A stretch of DNA of 64,000 nt from Bacillota bacterium (GTDB taxonomy: Bacteria > Bacillota > Clostridia > Christensenellales > Aristaeellaceae): positions 1 to 64,000 of the forward strand of contig JAEYAR010000077.1 of assembly GCA_023404715.1 (NCBI GenBank), written 5' to 3'. Numbering within the stretch: position 1 is the first letter of the stretch; every line of letters begins with the position of its first letter. The position numbers and the translations under genes are program-made. Shown here one piece after another: positions 33,721 through 42,187 of the stretch. The notes beneath the pieces were generated by a model, which did not search any database, had not been told where the DNA came from, and was given only the letters and a program-made list of their open reading frames with translations.

Positions 33721-34968
33721 ATGGCCAGACGTTTGGTGTCTCTTTTTCTGGCGCTGTTGCTTGCACTGCCGGCTATGGCGCTGGCGGAAGAGGAGGTGGA
33801 AATCCTCTATACGGGCGTCGTCACGAAGAACATGACCGTCCGAAAGACAAAGTCCACGTCCGCCAAAAAGCTGGAAAGCGTGGAAAAGGACGAGACGGTC
33901 GATATCCTTGAATTGGGCGACCAATGGTTTAAGGTCGTCAAAAACGGCGCGGTCGGTTATATCCTCGCGCGCAACGTCGTCAAGATTCAGGCGGCCCAAG
34001 AGGGCGTAGAGGTTCCGCTCAAGTATTTTTACGAGGAATTTATAGAGGTTTACACCGCCAAGGCGAAGCGGGACCTGTCCGTGCGCCAGGCGCCGGCCAA
34101 GGAAGCCAAAATGGTCGCCACCGTCTATGAGGACGAGGAGATCATCGTCAGCAGCGTTGGCGATACGTGGTCGCATATCAAAAAAGGGAATAAGACGGGC
34201 TATGTGCTCAGCGAGTACCTCTTCCGCTTCCGCGCGATCGATCCGTATTTGGGGATGATCCCCGGGGCGGTCTGGTACCCCTATGCGGCGACGGCCATGG
34301 GCGACGTGACCATACGGAACGCCGAGGACCCGAGCCAGGCCTTTATGACGATCCCGGAGGGATCCGTCGTCTGCGTGCTGGAACCGGACGACAAGGGAAA
34401 CCTGCTTTTGCCCTATTTGCGGACGACGGGCATGATCGAGGGCGGCGCGCGCGTTTCGCTCGAGGCCGTGAAGACATGGGATGCGGCGCAGCCGGGGGAT
34501 TTGATCGGCGCCTTCGCCACCTTCTTTGAGCCCGAAGATCAGAGCGAGCTGGGGGTCGGGCGCGTGCATAACATGCGCGAGGGCGTGGAACGCCTGCAGG
34601 ACGTCGTCATCAAGGAAGGGGAAAACTTCTCCTTTAACGACTACTGCGCGCCGTACAGCGCGCGGAACGGCTATGAACTGGGCCCCATCATCAACTACGT
34701 CAGCTCCAAGAAGACGGGGTATGGCGGCGGCATCTGCCAGGTATCGACGACGCTGTACAACGTGCTGTTACAAATCCCGGTCAAGATCGTCAAGGAGCAA
34801 CCGCACAGTTCCTACGGCATCGACTATGCGCCGATCGATTTTGACGCGGCGGTCGGCCAGGGCAACATCGACCTACGCTTTCAGAACATGCTGCCTTACG
34901 ACATCCGCCTTTCGCTCAAGCTGACGGAGGGCGTCGTGACGGTGCTGATCTATCGGGCGGACGCATGA
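33721..34968 (+). CDS. Secreted VanW-family protein with two SH3-like domains
   Basis: About 415 residues. It has a signal peptide (ARRLVSLFLALLLALPAMALA, cut before EEE), two bacterial SH3-type repeats (around VTKNMTVRKTKSTSAKKLESV and KRDLSVRQAPAKEAKMVATV), and a C-terminal VanW domain with the hallmark GYGGGICQVSTTLYN. VanW proteins are associated with the cell wall and named from a vancomycin-resistance cluster, but their reaction is not established. No vanH/A/X genes are present, so this does not imply resistance. ATG at 33721 starts the signal peptide; a GTG at 33706 is the alternative. The stop overlaps the second vanW gene. Confidence 0.88.
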   Translation: MARRLVSLFLALLLALPAMALAEEEVEILYTGVVTKNMTVRKTKSTSAKKLESVEKDETVDILELGDQWFKVVKNGAVGYILARNVVKIQAAQEGVEVPLKYFYEEFIEVYTAKAKRDLSVRQAPAKEAKMVATVYEDEEIIVSSVGDTWSHIKKGNKTGYVLSEYLFRFRAIDPYLGMIPGAVWYPYAATAMGDVTIRNAEDPSQAFMTIPEGSVVCVLEPDDKGNLLLPYLRTTGMIEGGARVSLEAVKTWDAAQPGDLIGAFATFFEPEDQSELGVGRVHNMREGVERLQDVVIKEGENFSFNDYCAPYSARNGYELGPIINYVSSKKTGYGGGICQVSTTLYNVLLQIPVKIVKEQPHSSYGIDYAPIDFDAAVGQGNIDLRFQNMLPYDIRLSLKLTEGVVTVLIYRADA

Positions 34969-35960
34969 GGAAAAGGATGAGACGAAGATTCATCGCGCTT
35001 TTACTGGCGCTCATTCTGGCGCCGGGAGCCCTTGCCGCACAGGAGATAGAGGAGGCGCCCTATACCGGCGTCATCGGCAAGGACCTCAACGTATACGCGC
35101 GCGGCAGCGAGGAGGCGACGGTGCTCGGGCGCGTAGAGGCCGGGACGATCGTGGACGTGTATGAAAAAATGCGCACGTTTACAAAGATCGACTTTGAGGG
35201 CCAGGTAGGCTACGTGCTCACCAAATTCACAGAGCGCGTGCAGCGCAAGAACCCGTTTGACGGCCCGATGCCGGGCACGTCCGCCTACGTCGCGGTCGGG
35301 CGCGTCACGAGGGACATCAGCTTTAAACCGGAGGAGTACCGATACGCGATCTCGATCAGCGAGGGCGCCTATATGGCGGTGAAGTCGATCCGGGAGGGGC
35401 GCGCCTATTTTGAATACCGCCGCGAGGAGGACGACATGTCCGTACGCGCGGACGCGCTGGATCTCACCTATTTCGTGCCCTGGCAGGAGGCGCAGCCCGG
35501 CGACCTGCTCTATGCCTTTACGACCTACTATTCGACAGGCCGGTCGGAAAAGAACGTGGGGCGCATGTATAACATCGACATGGCGGCCGACATGCTGACG
35601 AACATCGTCGTCGAGCCGGACGCGATATTCTCCTTTAACGCCATCTGCGGCCCCTACGAGAAAGAGACGGGCTACAAGCTGGCCCCCATCCTCTCCGGCG
35701 ATAGCAGCGTCGGCTACGGCGGCGGCACGTGTCAGGTATGCACGACGGTCTACAACATCGTTTTGCGCATCCCCACTTTTATCGAGGAAATGCATTGGCA
35801 CGGACAGGGCGGCGTCAAGTACATCCCCGCCGGGTTTGACGCCACGGTGGGCAGCCGTTCGGACATGCGCTTTCGCAACATCCTGCCCTATGCGCTCCGC
35901 CTGGAATTTGAGGCCAAGGACGGCGTCATGACGGCCTTTATGTATCGAAATGAGGAATGA
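34965..35960 (+). CDS. Second secreted VanW-family protein with one SH3-like domain
   Basis: 331 residues: signal peptide (RRRFIALLLALILAPGALAA), one SH3-like repeat (IGKDLNVYARGSEEATVLGRV) and a VanW domain with GYGGGTCQVCTTVYN in place of the usual QVSTTLYN, so a Cys replaces the Ser. It is a clear paralogue of the preceding gene: both share an EIEEAPYTGV-like beginning after the signal, AQPGDL, and NILPYALRL-type ends. ATG overlaps the upstream stop by 4 nt, indicating translational coupling. Probably arose by tandem duplication with loss of one SH3 repeat. Confidence 0.86.
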   Translation: MRKRMRRRFIALLLALILAPGALAAQEIEEAPYTGVIGKDLNVYARGSEEATVLGRVEAGTIVDVYEKMRTFTKIDFEGQVGYVLTKFTERVQRKNPFDGPMPGTSAYVAVGRVTRDISFKPEEYRYAISISEGAYMAVKSIREGRAYFEYRREEDDMSVRADALDLTYFVPWQEAQPGDLLYAFTTYYSTGRSEKNVGRMYNIDMAADMLTNIVVEPDAIFSFNAICGPYEKETGYKLAPILSGDSSVGYGGGTCQVCTTVYNIVLRIPTFIEEMHWHGQGGVKYIPAGFDATVGSRSDMRFRNILPYALRLEFEAKDGVMTAFMYRNEE

Positions 35961-35961
35961 T

Positions 35962-36705
35962 ATGCACGCGCTCATCACCAACGACGACGGCATCGCGGCG
36001 ATCGGCATCCAAAGCTTGGCCGGCGCCTTTATCCAGGCGGGGCACCGCGTATCCATCGCTGCCCCCGACACGCAGCGCAGCGCGGCCGGGCACAGCATCA
36101 CGCTCTTCAGGCCTTTGATGGCCAAAGAAACGGATTGGCCCGGCGCCAGGGCCTGGGCGATCGACGGGACGCCCGCCGACTGCGTAAAGCTCGCGCTGGA
36201 CAAGCTTTCAGGCCCGGTCGACGTAGTCGTCTCCGGCATCAACGACGGTCACAACATCGGTACGGACGTCCACTACAGCGGGACGGTCTCCGCCGCGATG
36301 GAAGGGGCTTTTGCCGGATTTCCTGCAATCGCGGTCTCGGTTCCGTTTCGGCGGCCGGACCTTTGCCCTTTGGCGGCCAAGACGGCGTTGAAAGCTGCAG
36401 AAAAGATTTATGCAAAGCCCCTTGCGCAGCCCTTTACCCTGAACATCAACCTGCCGGACGTGCCCCCCGAGGAAATCGCGGGAGAACGCGCGGCGGATTT
36501 GGCGCGCCTGCGCTACGACGACGGCTATCTGGAGCAGGAGAACGAGCGCGTTGGCAAGTATTACTGGCTGATCGGCGGCATGGCCGCGGAGCAGGAGGAG
36601 GGGGACGCCGATGTTTGCCTGCTCAAGAAAGGCTATATCACCTATACGGCGCTGGGATATAACTGGGCGCTGCCTGCGGAAACGGCGCGTTTTTTGCAGG
36701 AATAA
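35962..36705 (+). CDS. surE: 5'/3'-nucleotidase SurE
   Basis: A metal-dependent phosphatase that removes phosphate from nucleoside monophosphates and similar compounds in the cytoplasm. About 247 residues. The family motifs are present: ITNDDGIAAIGIQSL (metal-binding DD), SGINDGHNIGTDVHYSGTVSAAMEGAF, and the closing YTALGYNWALP. ATG at 35962 has GAGGAATGAT upstream and the frame begins within 2 nt of the vanW2 stop. It is the third gene of the vanW operon; a functional link to the cell wall is not evident. Confidence 0.93.
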   Translation: MHALITNDDGIAAIGIQSLAGAFIQAGHRVSIAAPDTQRSAAGHSITLFRPLMAKETDWPGARAWAIDGTPADCVKLALDKLSGPVDVVVSGINDGHNIGTDVHYSGTVSAAMEGAFAGFPAIAVSVPFRRPDLCPLAAKTALKAAEKIYAKPLAQPFTLNINLPDVPPEEIAGERAADLARLRYDDGYLEQENERVGKYYWLIGGMAAEQEEGDADVCLLKKGYITYTALGYNWALPAETARFLQE

Positions 36706-36716
36706 GTCGCATATGC

Positions 36717-36745
36717 TTGCAAATCACCTGTAAATTTGATAAAAT
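36717..36745 (+). promoter_or_regulatory. SigA promoter for the RpiR-type regulator
   Basis: TTGCAA (36717-36722), 17-nt spacer, TAAAAT (36740-36745), about 38 nt before the gene. Confidence 0.75.
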
Positions 36746-36783
36746 GGCAGCGGCAACGAAGTTTGCGGTATGAGGTGATGGAA

Positions 36784-37650
36784 ATGCAGGATATGCAGGA
36801 TTTGATCCGCCGTTTGAATCAATCTGGCAAGCGCCTGAGCAAGGGGCATCGCCGGATTGCGGAATATATCGTCGAACATTATGATAAGGCCGTCTTTATG
36901 ACGGCATCCCGTCTGGGCGACAAGGTCGGCGTGAGCGAGTCGACGGTCGTCCGTTTTGCGTCTGCGCTGGGATACGAGGGCTATCCGCAGCTGCAGCGGG
37001 CGCTGCAGGAGCTCGTCCGCCACAGGCTGACGGCGGTGCAGCGCTTTGAGATGGCGTCGGATATCGACCAATCGGAGGTGCTGCGCACCGTTCTGCGCGC
37101 AGACATGCAAAACATCCGCACGACGATCGAGGACATCGATACGGTAGCCTTCGACGACGTCGTCGACCGGATTTTGAATGCGCGCAATATCTACGTCATG
37201 GGCGTGCGCTCCGCGGCGCCGCTCGCGCAGTTTTTGGGCTATTACCTGAACTTCATATTCGACAATGTCCGGATCGTCGGCGAGAGCGCCGTCGACGTCT
37301 TTGAACAGATTTCGCGCGTCAATGAGGAGGACATGCTCATCGGCATCAGCTTCCCGCGTTATTCGACGCGCACGCTGGAGGCGATGACGTTTGCCAAGGC
37401 GCGCGGCGCGCAGGTGGTCGCGCTGACGGACGGCCCGATGTCGCCCCTGCACGCCGCTTCGACCATCTGCCTGACCGCGCGCACGGACATGGCCTCGTTC
37501 GTCGACTCGCTGGCCGCGCCGCTGTCGGTCATCAACGCGCTGGTGGTCGCCGTGGGCCTTCGCCGGCGCGACGACCTATCGGAGCATTTCCGTTTGATGG
37601 AAGGAATATGGGATGAATACCGTGTCTACCTCGGAAAAGACCGTGCATGA
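36784..37650 (+). CDS. MurR/RpiR-family transcriptional regulator
   Basis: About 288 residues. The N-terminal RpiR helix-turn-helix (SKGHRRIAEYIVEHYDKAVF, then SRLGDKVGVSESTVVRFASAL) is followed by a SIS sugar-isomerase-like domain (IYVMGVRSAAPLAQFLGYY; DMLIGISFPRYSTRTLEAM), which in this family binds a phosphosugar. ATG at 36784 has GAGGTG 6 nt upstream; the ATG at 36778 overlaps that site. The following flavoprotein genes may be its targets, but no sugar gene lies nearby, so the effector is unknown. Confidence 0.9.
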   Translation: MQDMQDLIRRLNQSGKRLSKGHRRIAEYIVEHYDKAVFMTASRLGDKVGVSESTVVRFASALGYEGYPQLQRALQELVRHRLTAVQRFEMASDIDQSEVLRTVLRADMQNIRTTIEDIDTVAFDDVVDRILNARNIYVMGVRSAAPLAQFLGYYLNFIFDNVRIVGESAVDVFEQISRVNEEDMLIGISFPRYSTRTLEAMTFAKARGAQVVALTDGPMSPLHAASTICLTARTDMASFVDSLAAPLSVINALVVAVGLRRRDDLSEHFRLMEGIWDEYRVYLGKDRA

Positions 37651-38884
37651 TCTCGCCGTCGTCGGCGGGGGCCCTGCCGGCATGCTGGCCGCGCTGACGG
37701 CCGCGCGCGAGGGCGCGCGCGTGCTCCTGCTGGAGCGCAACGAAAAGCTGGGCAAAAAGCTCTATATCACCGGGAAGGGCCGATGTAACGTCACCAATGT
37801 CGCGGATTTCGAGGAGTTTTTTGCGCAAGTGCCTCGAAATCCACGTTTTTTGAATGCGGCCGTTCGCGGCTTTAGCGCGCAGGATCTCATGGCGCTGCTG
37901 CAGGATCTGGGGGTGCCGTTGGACGTACAGCGCGGCGGGCGCGTATTCCCCAAATCAGAAAAGGCGAGCGACGTGACCCGCGCGCTCGAGAGCGCCCTCG
38001 CTCAAGCAGGCGTCAGGGTTCGGCTAAGCGCCCGTGTAGAGGCGCTCGAGCAGCAGGAGGACGCCGTCAGCGCCGTACTGCTAAAAGACGGGGAGCGCAT
38101 CCCCGTACGCTGCGCGGTGATCGCCACGGGCGGCGTTTCCTACCCTTCCACCGGTTCGACGGGGGATGGATACCGCCTGGCCGAGGCCGCGGGGCATCGC
38201 CTCGTGCCGCCGCGGCCGGCGCTGGTCGGCATGGTGACGCAAGCGGACTGGCCGCGTGAACTCCAGGGGTTATCGCTCAAGAACGTACGCCTCAGCGCCA
38301 GATGCGGCAAAAAAAAGCTATACGACGAGCTGGGTGAGATGCTCTTTACGCATTTCGGCGTCTCCGGGCCGCTGGTGCTCGAACTGTCGAGCCACATGAC
38401 GGACCTGGATCCGCAGGGCGTGCAGGTACGCCTCGATCTCAAGCCGGGCCTTACGCCCGAGCAGGTTGAACGGCGGCTGCAGCGCGACTTTGAGGCGATG
38501 CAGCGCAGGCAGATCGCGGGCGTGATGGGCGGCCTGCTGCCCCAGCGGATGGCGGCCCTATTTCCCGGTCTGTGCGGCATCGACCCGCAGCTGCCCGTGC
38601 ACCAGGTGACGCGCGTGCAACGGCAGAAGATCGCACAGACGCTGAAGGCCCTGGCGCTGCCGATTGCCGGCATGCGCCCCGTAGAGGAGGCGATCGTCAC
38701 GCGCGGCGGGGTGGACGTAAAGGAGGTCGTTCCGGGCACGATGGCGTCCAAGCGCGTATCAGGGCTGTACTTTGCGGGCGAGGTTCTGGATGTGGACGCG
38801 CATACAGGCGGGTTTAACCTGCAAATCGCCTTCTCGACGGGCGTGCTCGCCGGTCGGGCGGCGGCAAAGAGCATTCGGCTGTAG
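37613..38884 (+). CDS. HI0933/BaiN-like NAD(P)/FAD-dependent oxidoreductase
   Basis: A 423-residue flavoprotein. The N-terminal dinucleotide fold is LAVVGGGPAGMLAALTAAREG with the acidic end LLLERN; GKGRCNVTN and the later ATGGVSYPSTGSTGDGYRLA are typical of the HI0933 (BaiN-like) family. The C-terminal motif GEVLDVDAHTGGFNLQIAFSTG closes the FAD site. The family name BaiN came from bile-acid work, but most members have unknown substrates. ATG at 37613 overlaps the previous gene by 38 nt; a GTG at 37643 is a possible shorter start. It appears cotranscribed with the regulator. Confidence 0.88.
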   Translation: MNTVSTSEKTVHDLAVVGGGPAGMLAALTAAREGARVLLLERNEKLGKKLYITGKGRCNVTNVADFEEFFAQVPRNPRFLNAAVRGFSAQDLMALLQDLGVPLDVQRGGRVFPKSEKASDVTRALESALAQAGVRVRLSARVEALEQQEDAVSAVLLKDGERIPVRCAVIATGGVSYPSTGSTGDGYRLAEAAGHRLVPPRPALVGMVTQADWPRELQGLSLKNVRLSARCGKKKLYDELGEMLFTHFGVSGPLVLELSSHMTDLDPQGVQVRLDLKPGLTPEQVERRLQRDFEAMQRRQIAGVMGGLLPQRMAALFPGLCGIDPQLPVHQVTRVQRQKIAQTLKALALPIAGMRPVEEAIVTRGGVDVKEVVPGTMASKRVSGLYFAGEVLDVDAHTGGFNLQIAFSTGVLAGRAAAKSIRL

Positions 38885-38937
38885 CGCCGGTCGGCGTTGC
38901 ATACATATGAATTCATTTAGGAAGCGGGAGGAACGAC

Positions 38938-40380
38938 ATGCGGTACGATGTGGTCATCGTCGGCGGCGGCGTGATCGGTTGCGCGATCGCCAGGGAGCTT
39001 TCGCGCCTCGATGTGCGCGCGGCGCTCGTGGAGGCGACGGAGGACGTCGCCATGGGGTCTTCCAGGGCAAACAGCGCGATCGTCCATGCGGGATACGACT
39101 GTAAACCGGGGAGCGTCATGGCACGAATGAACGTTCGCGGCAATGCGATGTTCACCCAATGGTGCGAGGAGCTGGACGTCCCGCTCGGCAGGTGCGGGTC
39201 GCTCGTCGTGGGCTTCGACGAGCAGGACCGGCGTGAAATCGAGAAGCTGTACGATCAAGGCCTTCAAAACGGCGTCCCGGATATGGAAATCATTGACGGC
39301 GACGCGGCGCGGGCGCTGGAGCCTTCGCTCAGCGATCAGGTCAAATGCGCGCTGTATGCCCGCACTGGCGGCATTACCTGCCCGTATGAGCTGACGATCG
39401 CCTGCTTCGAAAATGCGAAAAAGAACGGCGTGACGTTTGAGATGGACGCCCCCGTTACGGCGATTGTGAAAAGGTCGGATGGCGGCTTCACCCTAACCTG
39501 CGGTGGAAAGACGATCGATGCGGACTACGTCGTCAACGCGGCGGGGCTCTTTTCCGACGACGTCGCACGGATGGCCGGCGACGACTCGTTCTCCATCTCC
39601 GCCCGCAAGGGAGAATACCTGCTTCTGGACCGGAACGCCTGTCACACCTACAAGGTCGTCTTTCAGACGCCCTCTCCGATGGGCAAGGGCGTGCTCGTCA
39701 GCCCCACGGTCGACGGCAACGTGTTTGCCGGTCCGACGGCGGTGGATCAGGCGGATAAGCGAGACACCGAGGTGACGCAGGAGGGCATCGAGACGCTGCG
39801 GCGTCTGGCGCTCAAATCCGTTCCGACGCTCGATTTTCGTTCCGTCATCACGTCGTTCGCCGGCGTGCGCGCCGTGCCGTCTACGGGCGACTTTATCATT
39901 CGCGCGAGCGAGGCCGCGCCCCATATGGTTCACGCGGCGGGTATCGCCTCGCCGGGACTCTCCAGCGCGCCCGCGATCGCGGAGGAGGTTGTGCGGCTGC
40001 TGGGGCAGCAGGGCCTGAAGGCCGCCCATAAACCGGATTTTGACCCGAGGCGGGCGCATATCGCCGCCTTTCGTAAGATGACGCGCGCCCAGCAGGCGCA
40101 GGCCGTCGCGAAAAACCCCTTGTACGGGCGGATCATCTGCCGGTGTGAGACGGTGACAGAGGCGGAAATCGTGGAGGCGATCCGCCGCGGCGCGCGCTCC
40201 GTCGACGGCGTCAAGCGCCGCACGCGCGCGGGCATGGGCCGATGCCAGGGCGGCTTCTGCTCCCCGCGCGTGATGGATATCCTCGCGCGCGAGTTAAACG
40301 TACCGATGGAAGAAATCACGAAGTTCGGCGGCGGCTCCAAGCTGGTCGTCGGCAAACTCAAGGAGGGGAAGCACGCATGA
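38938..40380 (+). CDS. GlpA-like FAD-dependent dehydrogenase with BFD [2Fe-2S] domain
   Basis: 480 residues. The N-terminal FAD domain has DVVIVGGGVIGCAIARELSR and GSSRANSAIVHAGYD, as in glycerol-3-phosphate dehydrogenases and L-2-hydroxyglutarate oxidases. The C-terminal BFD-like domain has four Cys in IICRCETVTEAEIVEAI and GRCQGGFCSP, which bind a [2Fe-2S] cluster. The gene set with the next two open frames is the clostridial anaerobic GlpA-GlpB-like arrangement. The substrate is probably glycerol 3-phosphate, but glpK and glpF are absent here, so another 2-hydroxy acid cannot be excluded. GGGAGG precedes the ATG. Confidence 0.86.
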   Translation: MRYDVVIVGGGVIGCAIARELSRLDVRAALVEATEDVAMGSSRANSAIVHAGYDCKPGSVMARMNVRGNAMFTQWCEELDVPLGRCGSLVVGFDEQDRREIEKLYDQGLQNGVPDMEIIDGDAARALEPSLSDQVKCALYARTGGITCPYELTIACFENAKKNGVTFEMDAPVTAIVKRSDGGFTLTCGGKTIDADYVVNAAGLFSDDVARMAGDDSFSISARKGEYLLLDRNACHTYKVVFQTPSPMGKGVLVSPTVDGNVFAGPTAVDQADKRDTEVTQEGIETLRRLALKSVPTLDFRSVITSFAGVRAVPSTGDFIIRASEAAPHMVHAAGIASPGLSSAPAIAEEVVRLLGQQGLKAAHKPDFDPRRAHIAAFRKMTRAQQAQAVAKNPLYGRIICRCETVTEAEIVEAIRRGARSVDGVKRRTRAGMGRCQGGFCSPRVMDILARELNVPMEEITKFGGGSKLVVGKLKEGKHA

Positions 40381-41621
40381 AGCGCAAGGTAGACGTAGTC
40401 GTCATCGGCGGCGGCCCGGCGGGGCTGGCGGCCGCGCTCAAAGCGCATGAAGCCGGCGTCGGCGTGCTCGTGCTCGAGCGTGACAAGGAGCCCGGCGGCA
40501 TTTTGCAGCAGTGCATCCACAATGGGTTTGGCCTGCACTACTTTGGGGAAGAATTGACGGGCCCGGAATATGCGGGCCGGTTCATCGACCGGGCGAAGGA
40601 AGCGGGCATTGAGGTATTGACGGATACGATGGTGCTCGAGTTTACGAACGACCGCCGCGTACTCGCGGTGAGCGCCCAGGCGGGCCTGATCGAAATCGAG
40701 GCCGGCGCGGTCGTGCTGGCCATGGGCTGTCGGCAGCGCACGCGCGGCGCGCTGAGCATCCCCGGCGCGCGCCCGGCGGGCGTGTTCACCGCCGGGTGCG
40801 CGCAGCGGCTGACGAATATGGAGGGCTACATGCCCGGGCGGCAGGTTGTGATATTGGGCTCCGGCGATATCGGCCTGATCATGGCGCGCCGCATGACGTG
40901 GGAGGGCGCTAAGGTCATGGCGGTCTGCGAGCTGATGCCGTATTCCAGCGGCCTGAACCGCAACATCGTGCAGTGCCTGGTGGACAATGACATTCCGCTC
41001 AAATTCAACCACACGGTCGTGCGCATTCACGGCAAGGAGCGCGTCGAGGCGGTGACGATCAGCGAGGTGGACGAGCAGACCAAGCGGCCGATTCCGGGGA
41101 CGGAAGAGACCATTCCCTGCGATACGCTGCTGCTCTCCGTCGGGCTGCTGCCCGAAAATGAGCTGACGATCGCGGCGGGCGTCGAGATGGACCGCATCAC
41201 CGCAGGCGCAATCGTGGACGAGCGGCGGCAGACGAGCCTCCCGGGCGTGTTTGCCTGCGGCAACGTGCTGCACGTGCACGACCTTGTGGACAACGTCAGC
41301 AATGAAGCGGAGCTGGCGGGGAGCAGCGCCGCGCAGTTCGCCCAAAACCCGGCCCCCATCCGGGAAGCGCTGCGCGTCGTTGCGGAGGGCGGCGTGCGCT
41401 ATACGGTGCCGCAAAGGCTATCCGCCGCGGCCAACGGCAAGGTAGACCTGTATTTCCGCGTCGGCGCGGTCTATAAAGGCGCGACGCTCTTGGTGCGCAG
41501 CGGCGAAAAGGAACTGCTCCGGCGGAAAAAGCCGATCATGACGCCGGGCGAAATGGAAAAGGTGACGGTCGACGTCACCGGTCTGACAGACGACGTACAC
41601 CTGACGATCGTGGAGGGGTAA
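40377..41621 (+). CDS. GlpB-like NAD(P)/FAD-dependent oxidoreductase
   Basis: About 414 residues of the pyridine nucleotide-disulfide oxidoreductase type. It begins DVVVIGGGPAGLAAALKAHE, with VLVLERDKEPGGILQQCIH, and has a second nucleotide fold QVVILGSGDIGLIMARRM and a closing FACGNVLHVHDLVDNV. In the known clostridial three-gene sets this protein passes electrons between NAD(P) and the GlpA-like subunit. ATG overlaps the stop of the preceding gene (ATGA). The longer open frame upstream overlaps the BFD domain in another frame and is not coding. Confidence 0.86.
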   Translation: MKRKVDVVVIGGGPAGLAAALKAHEAGVGVLVLERDKEPGGILQQCIHNGFGLHYFGEELTGPEYAGRFIDRAKEAGIEVLTDTMVLEFTNDRRVLAVSAQAGLIEIEAGAVVLAMGCRQRTRGALSIPGARPAGVFTAGCAQRLTNMEGYMPGRQVVILGSGDIGLIMARRMTWEGAKVMAVCELMPYSSGLNRNIVQCLVDNDIPLKFNHTVVRIHGKERVEAVTISEVDEQTKRPIPGTEETIPCDTLLLSVGLLPENELTIAAGVEMDRITAGAIVDERRQTSLPGVFACGNVLHVHDLVDNVSNEAELAGSSAAQFAQNPAPIREALRVVAEGGVRYTVPQRLSAAANGKVDLYFRVGAVYKGATLLVRSGEKELLRRKKPIMTPGEMEKVTVDVTGLTDDVHLTIVEG

Positions 41622-41625
41622 AGCG

Positions 41626-41985
41626 ATGACAAAGGAAATGATCTGCATCTCATGCCCGATAGGCTGCCAATTGAAGGTGACGCAGGAGGGCGATCAGGTG
41701 GTCGTCACGGGCAACACCTGCAAGCGCGGCGAGACCTACGGCCGCCAGGAGATGACCTGCCCGATGCGCGTCGTCACCTCCCTCGTGCGCCTTACGGGCG
41801 GCGTGCGGCCGGTTTGCTCGTGCAAGACGCAGCGGCCGATCCCCAAGGCGGAGATACCGCAGGTGCTCGAGCAAATCAAAGCGAAGATGGCGCAAGCGCC
41901 GCTGCATCGCGGGGATGTGCTCATCGAAAACGTCGCGGACACCGGCGTGAACCTCGTTGCGACGTCGGATGTCGCGGTAAAATAG
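41626..41985 (+). CDS. DUF1667 cysteine-rich protein
   Basis: A 119-residue protein that completes the GlpA/GlpB-like unit, starting 4 nt after the GlpB stop. Cys residues lie in ICISCPIGCQL, GNTCKRGETYGRQEMTCPMRV and VCSC, suggesting a metal or iron-sulfur site. The family is nearly always found next to these two flavoproteins and is a candidate third subunit (GlpC-like role without sequence similarity to GlpC). The function has not been proven. AAAGCG is the only weak ribosome site, consistent with coupling. Confidence 0.87.
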   Translation: MTKEMICISCPIGCQLKVTQEGDQVVVTGNTCKRGETYGRQEMTCPMRVVTSLVRLTGGVRPVCSCKTQRPIPKAEIPQVLEQIKAKMAQAPLHRGDVLIENVADTGVNLVATSDVAVK

Positions 41986-42126
41986 CCGCCATACGCCGCG
42001 TAAAGGCAAAATACAGGGCATACTATCGAGGGCGGACGCTTCGGCGCCCGTCCTATCTGCAATTTGGGCAGGAAAACAATTTTTTGTCCAGAATAGTATA
42101 AAAATATCGGAAAAGCAGCCGGCGAA

Positions 42127-42143
42127 AACCGTCTCAGACGGTT
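42127..42143. promoter_or_regulatory. 17-bp inverted repeat upstream of the nucleoside kinase
   Basis: AACCGTCT-C-AGACGGTT, a perfect dyad with a single central base, 45 nt before the GTG start. The tiny loop suits a DNA operator better than an RNA hairpin. The binding protein is unknown. Confidence 0.4.
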
Positions 42144-42187
42144 GATAGATACGGCGGATGAGAAACGAAAAGAGAGGGGGAAGCGAC

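Noticed and set aside
33721..34968. Vancomycin resistance from the VanW-family genes
   Set aside because: VanW domains are common in Clostridia without resistance, and no vanH, vanA/B or vanX gene is present.
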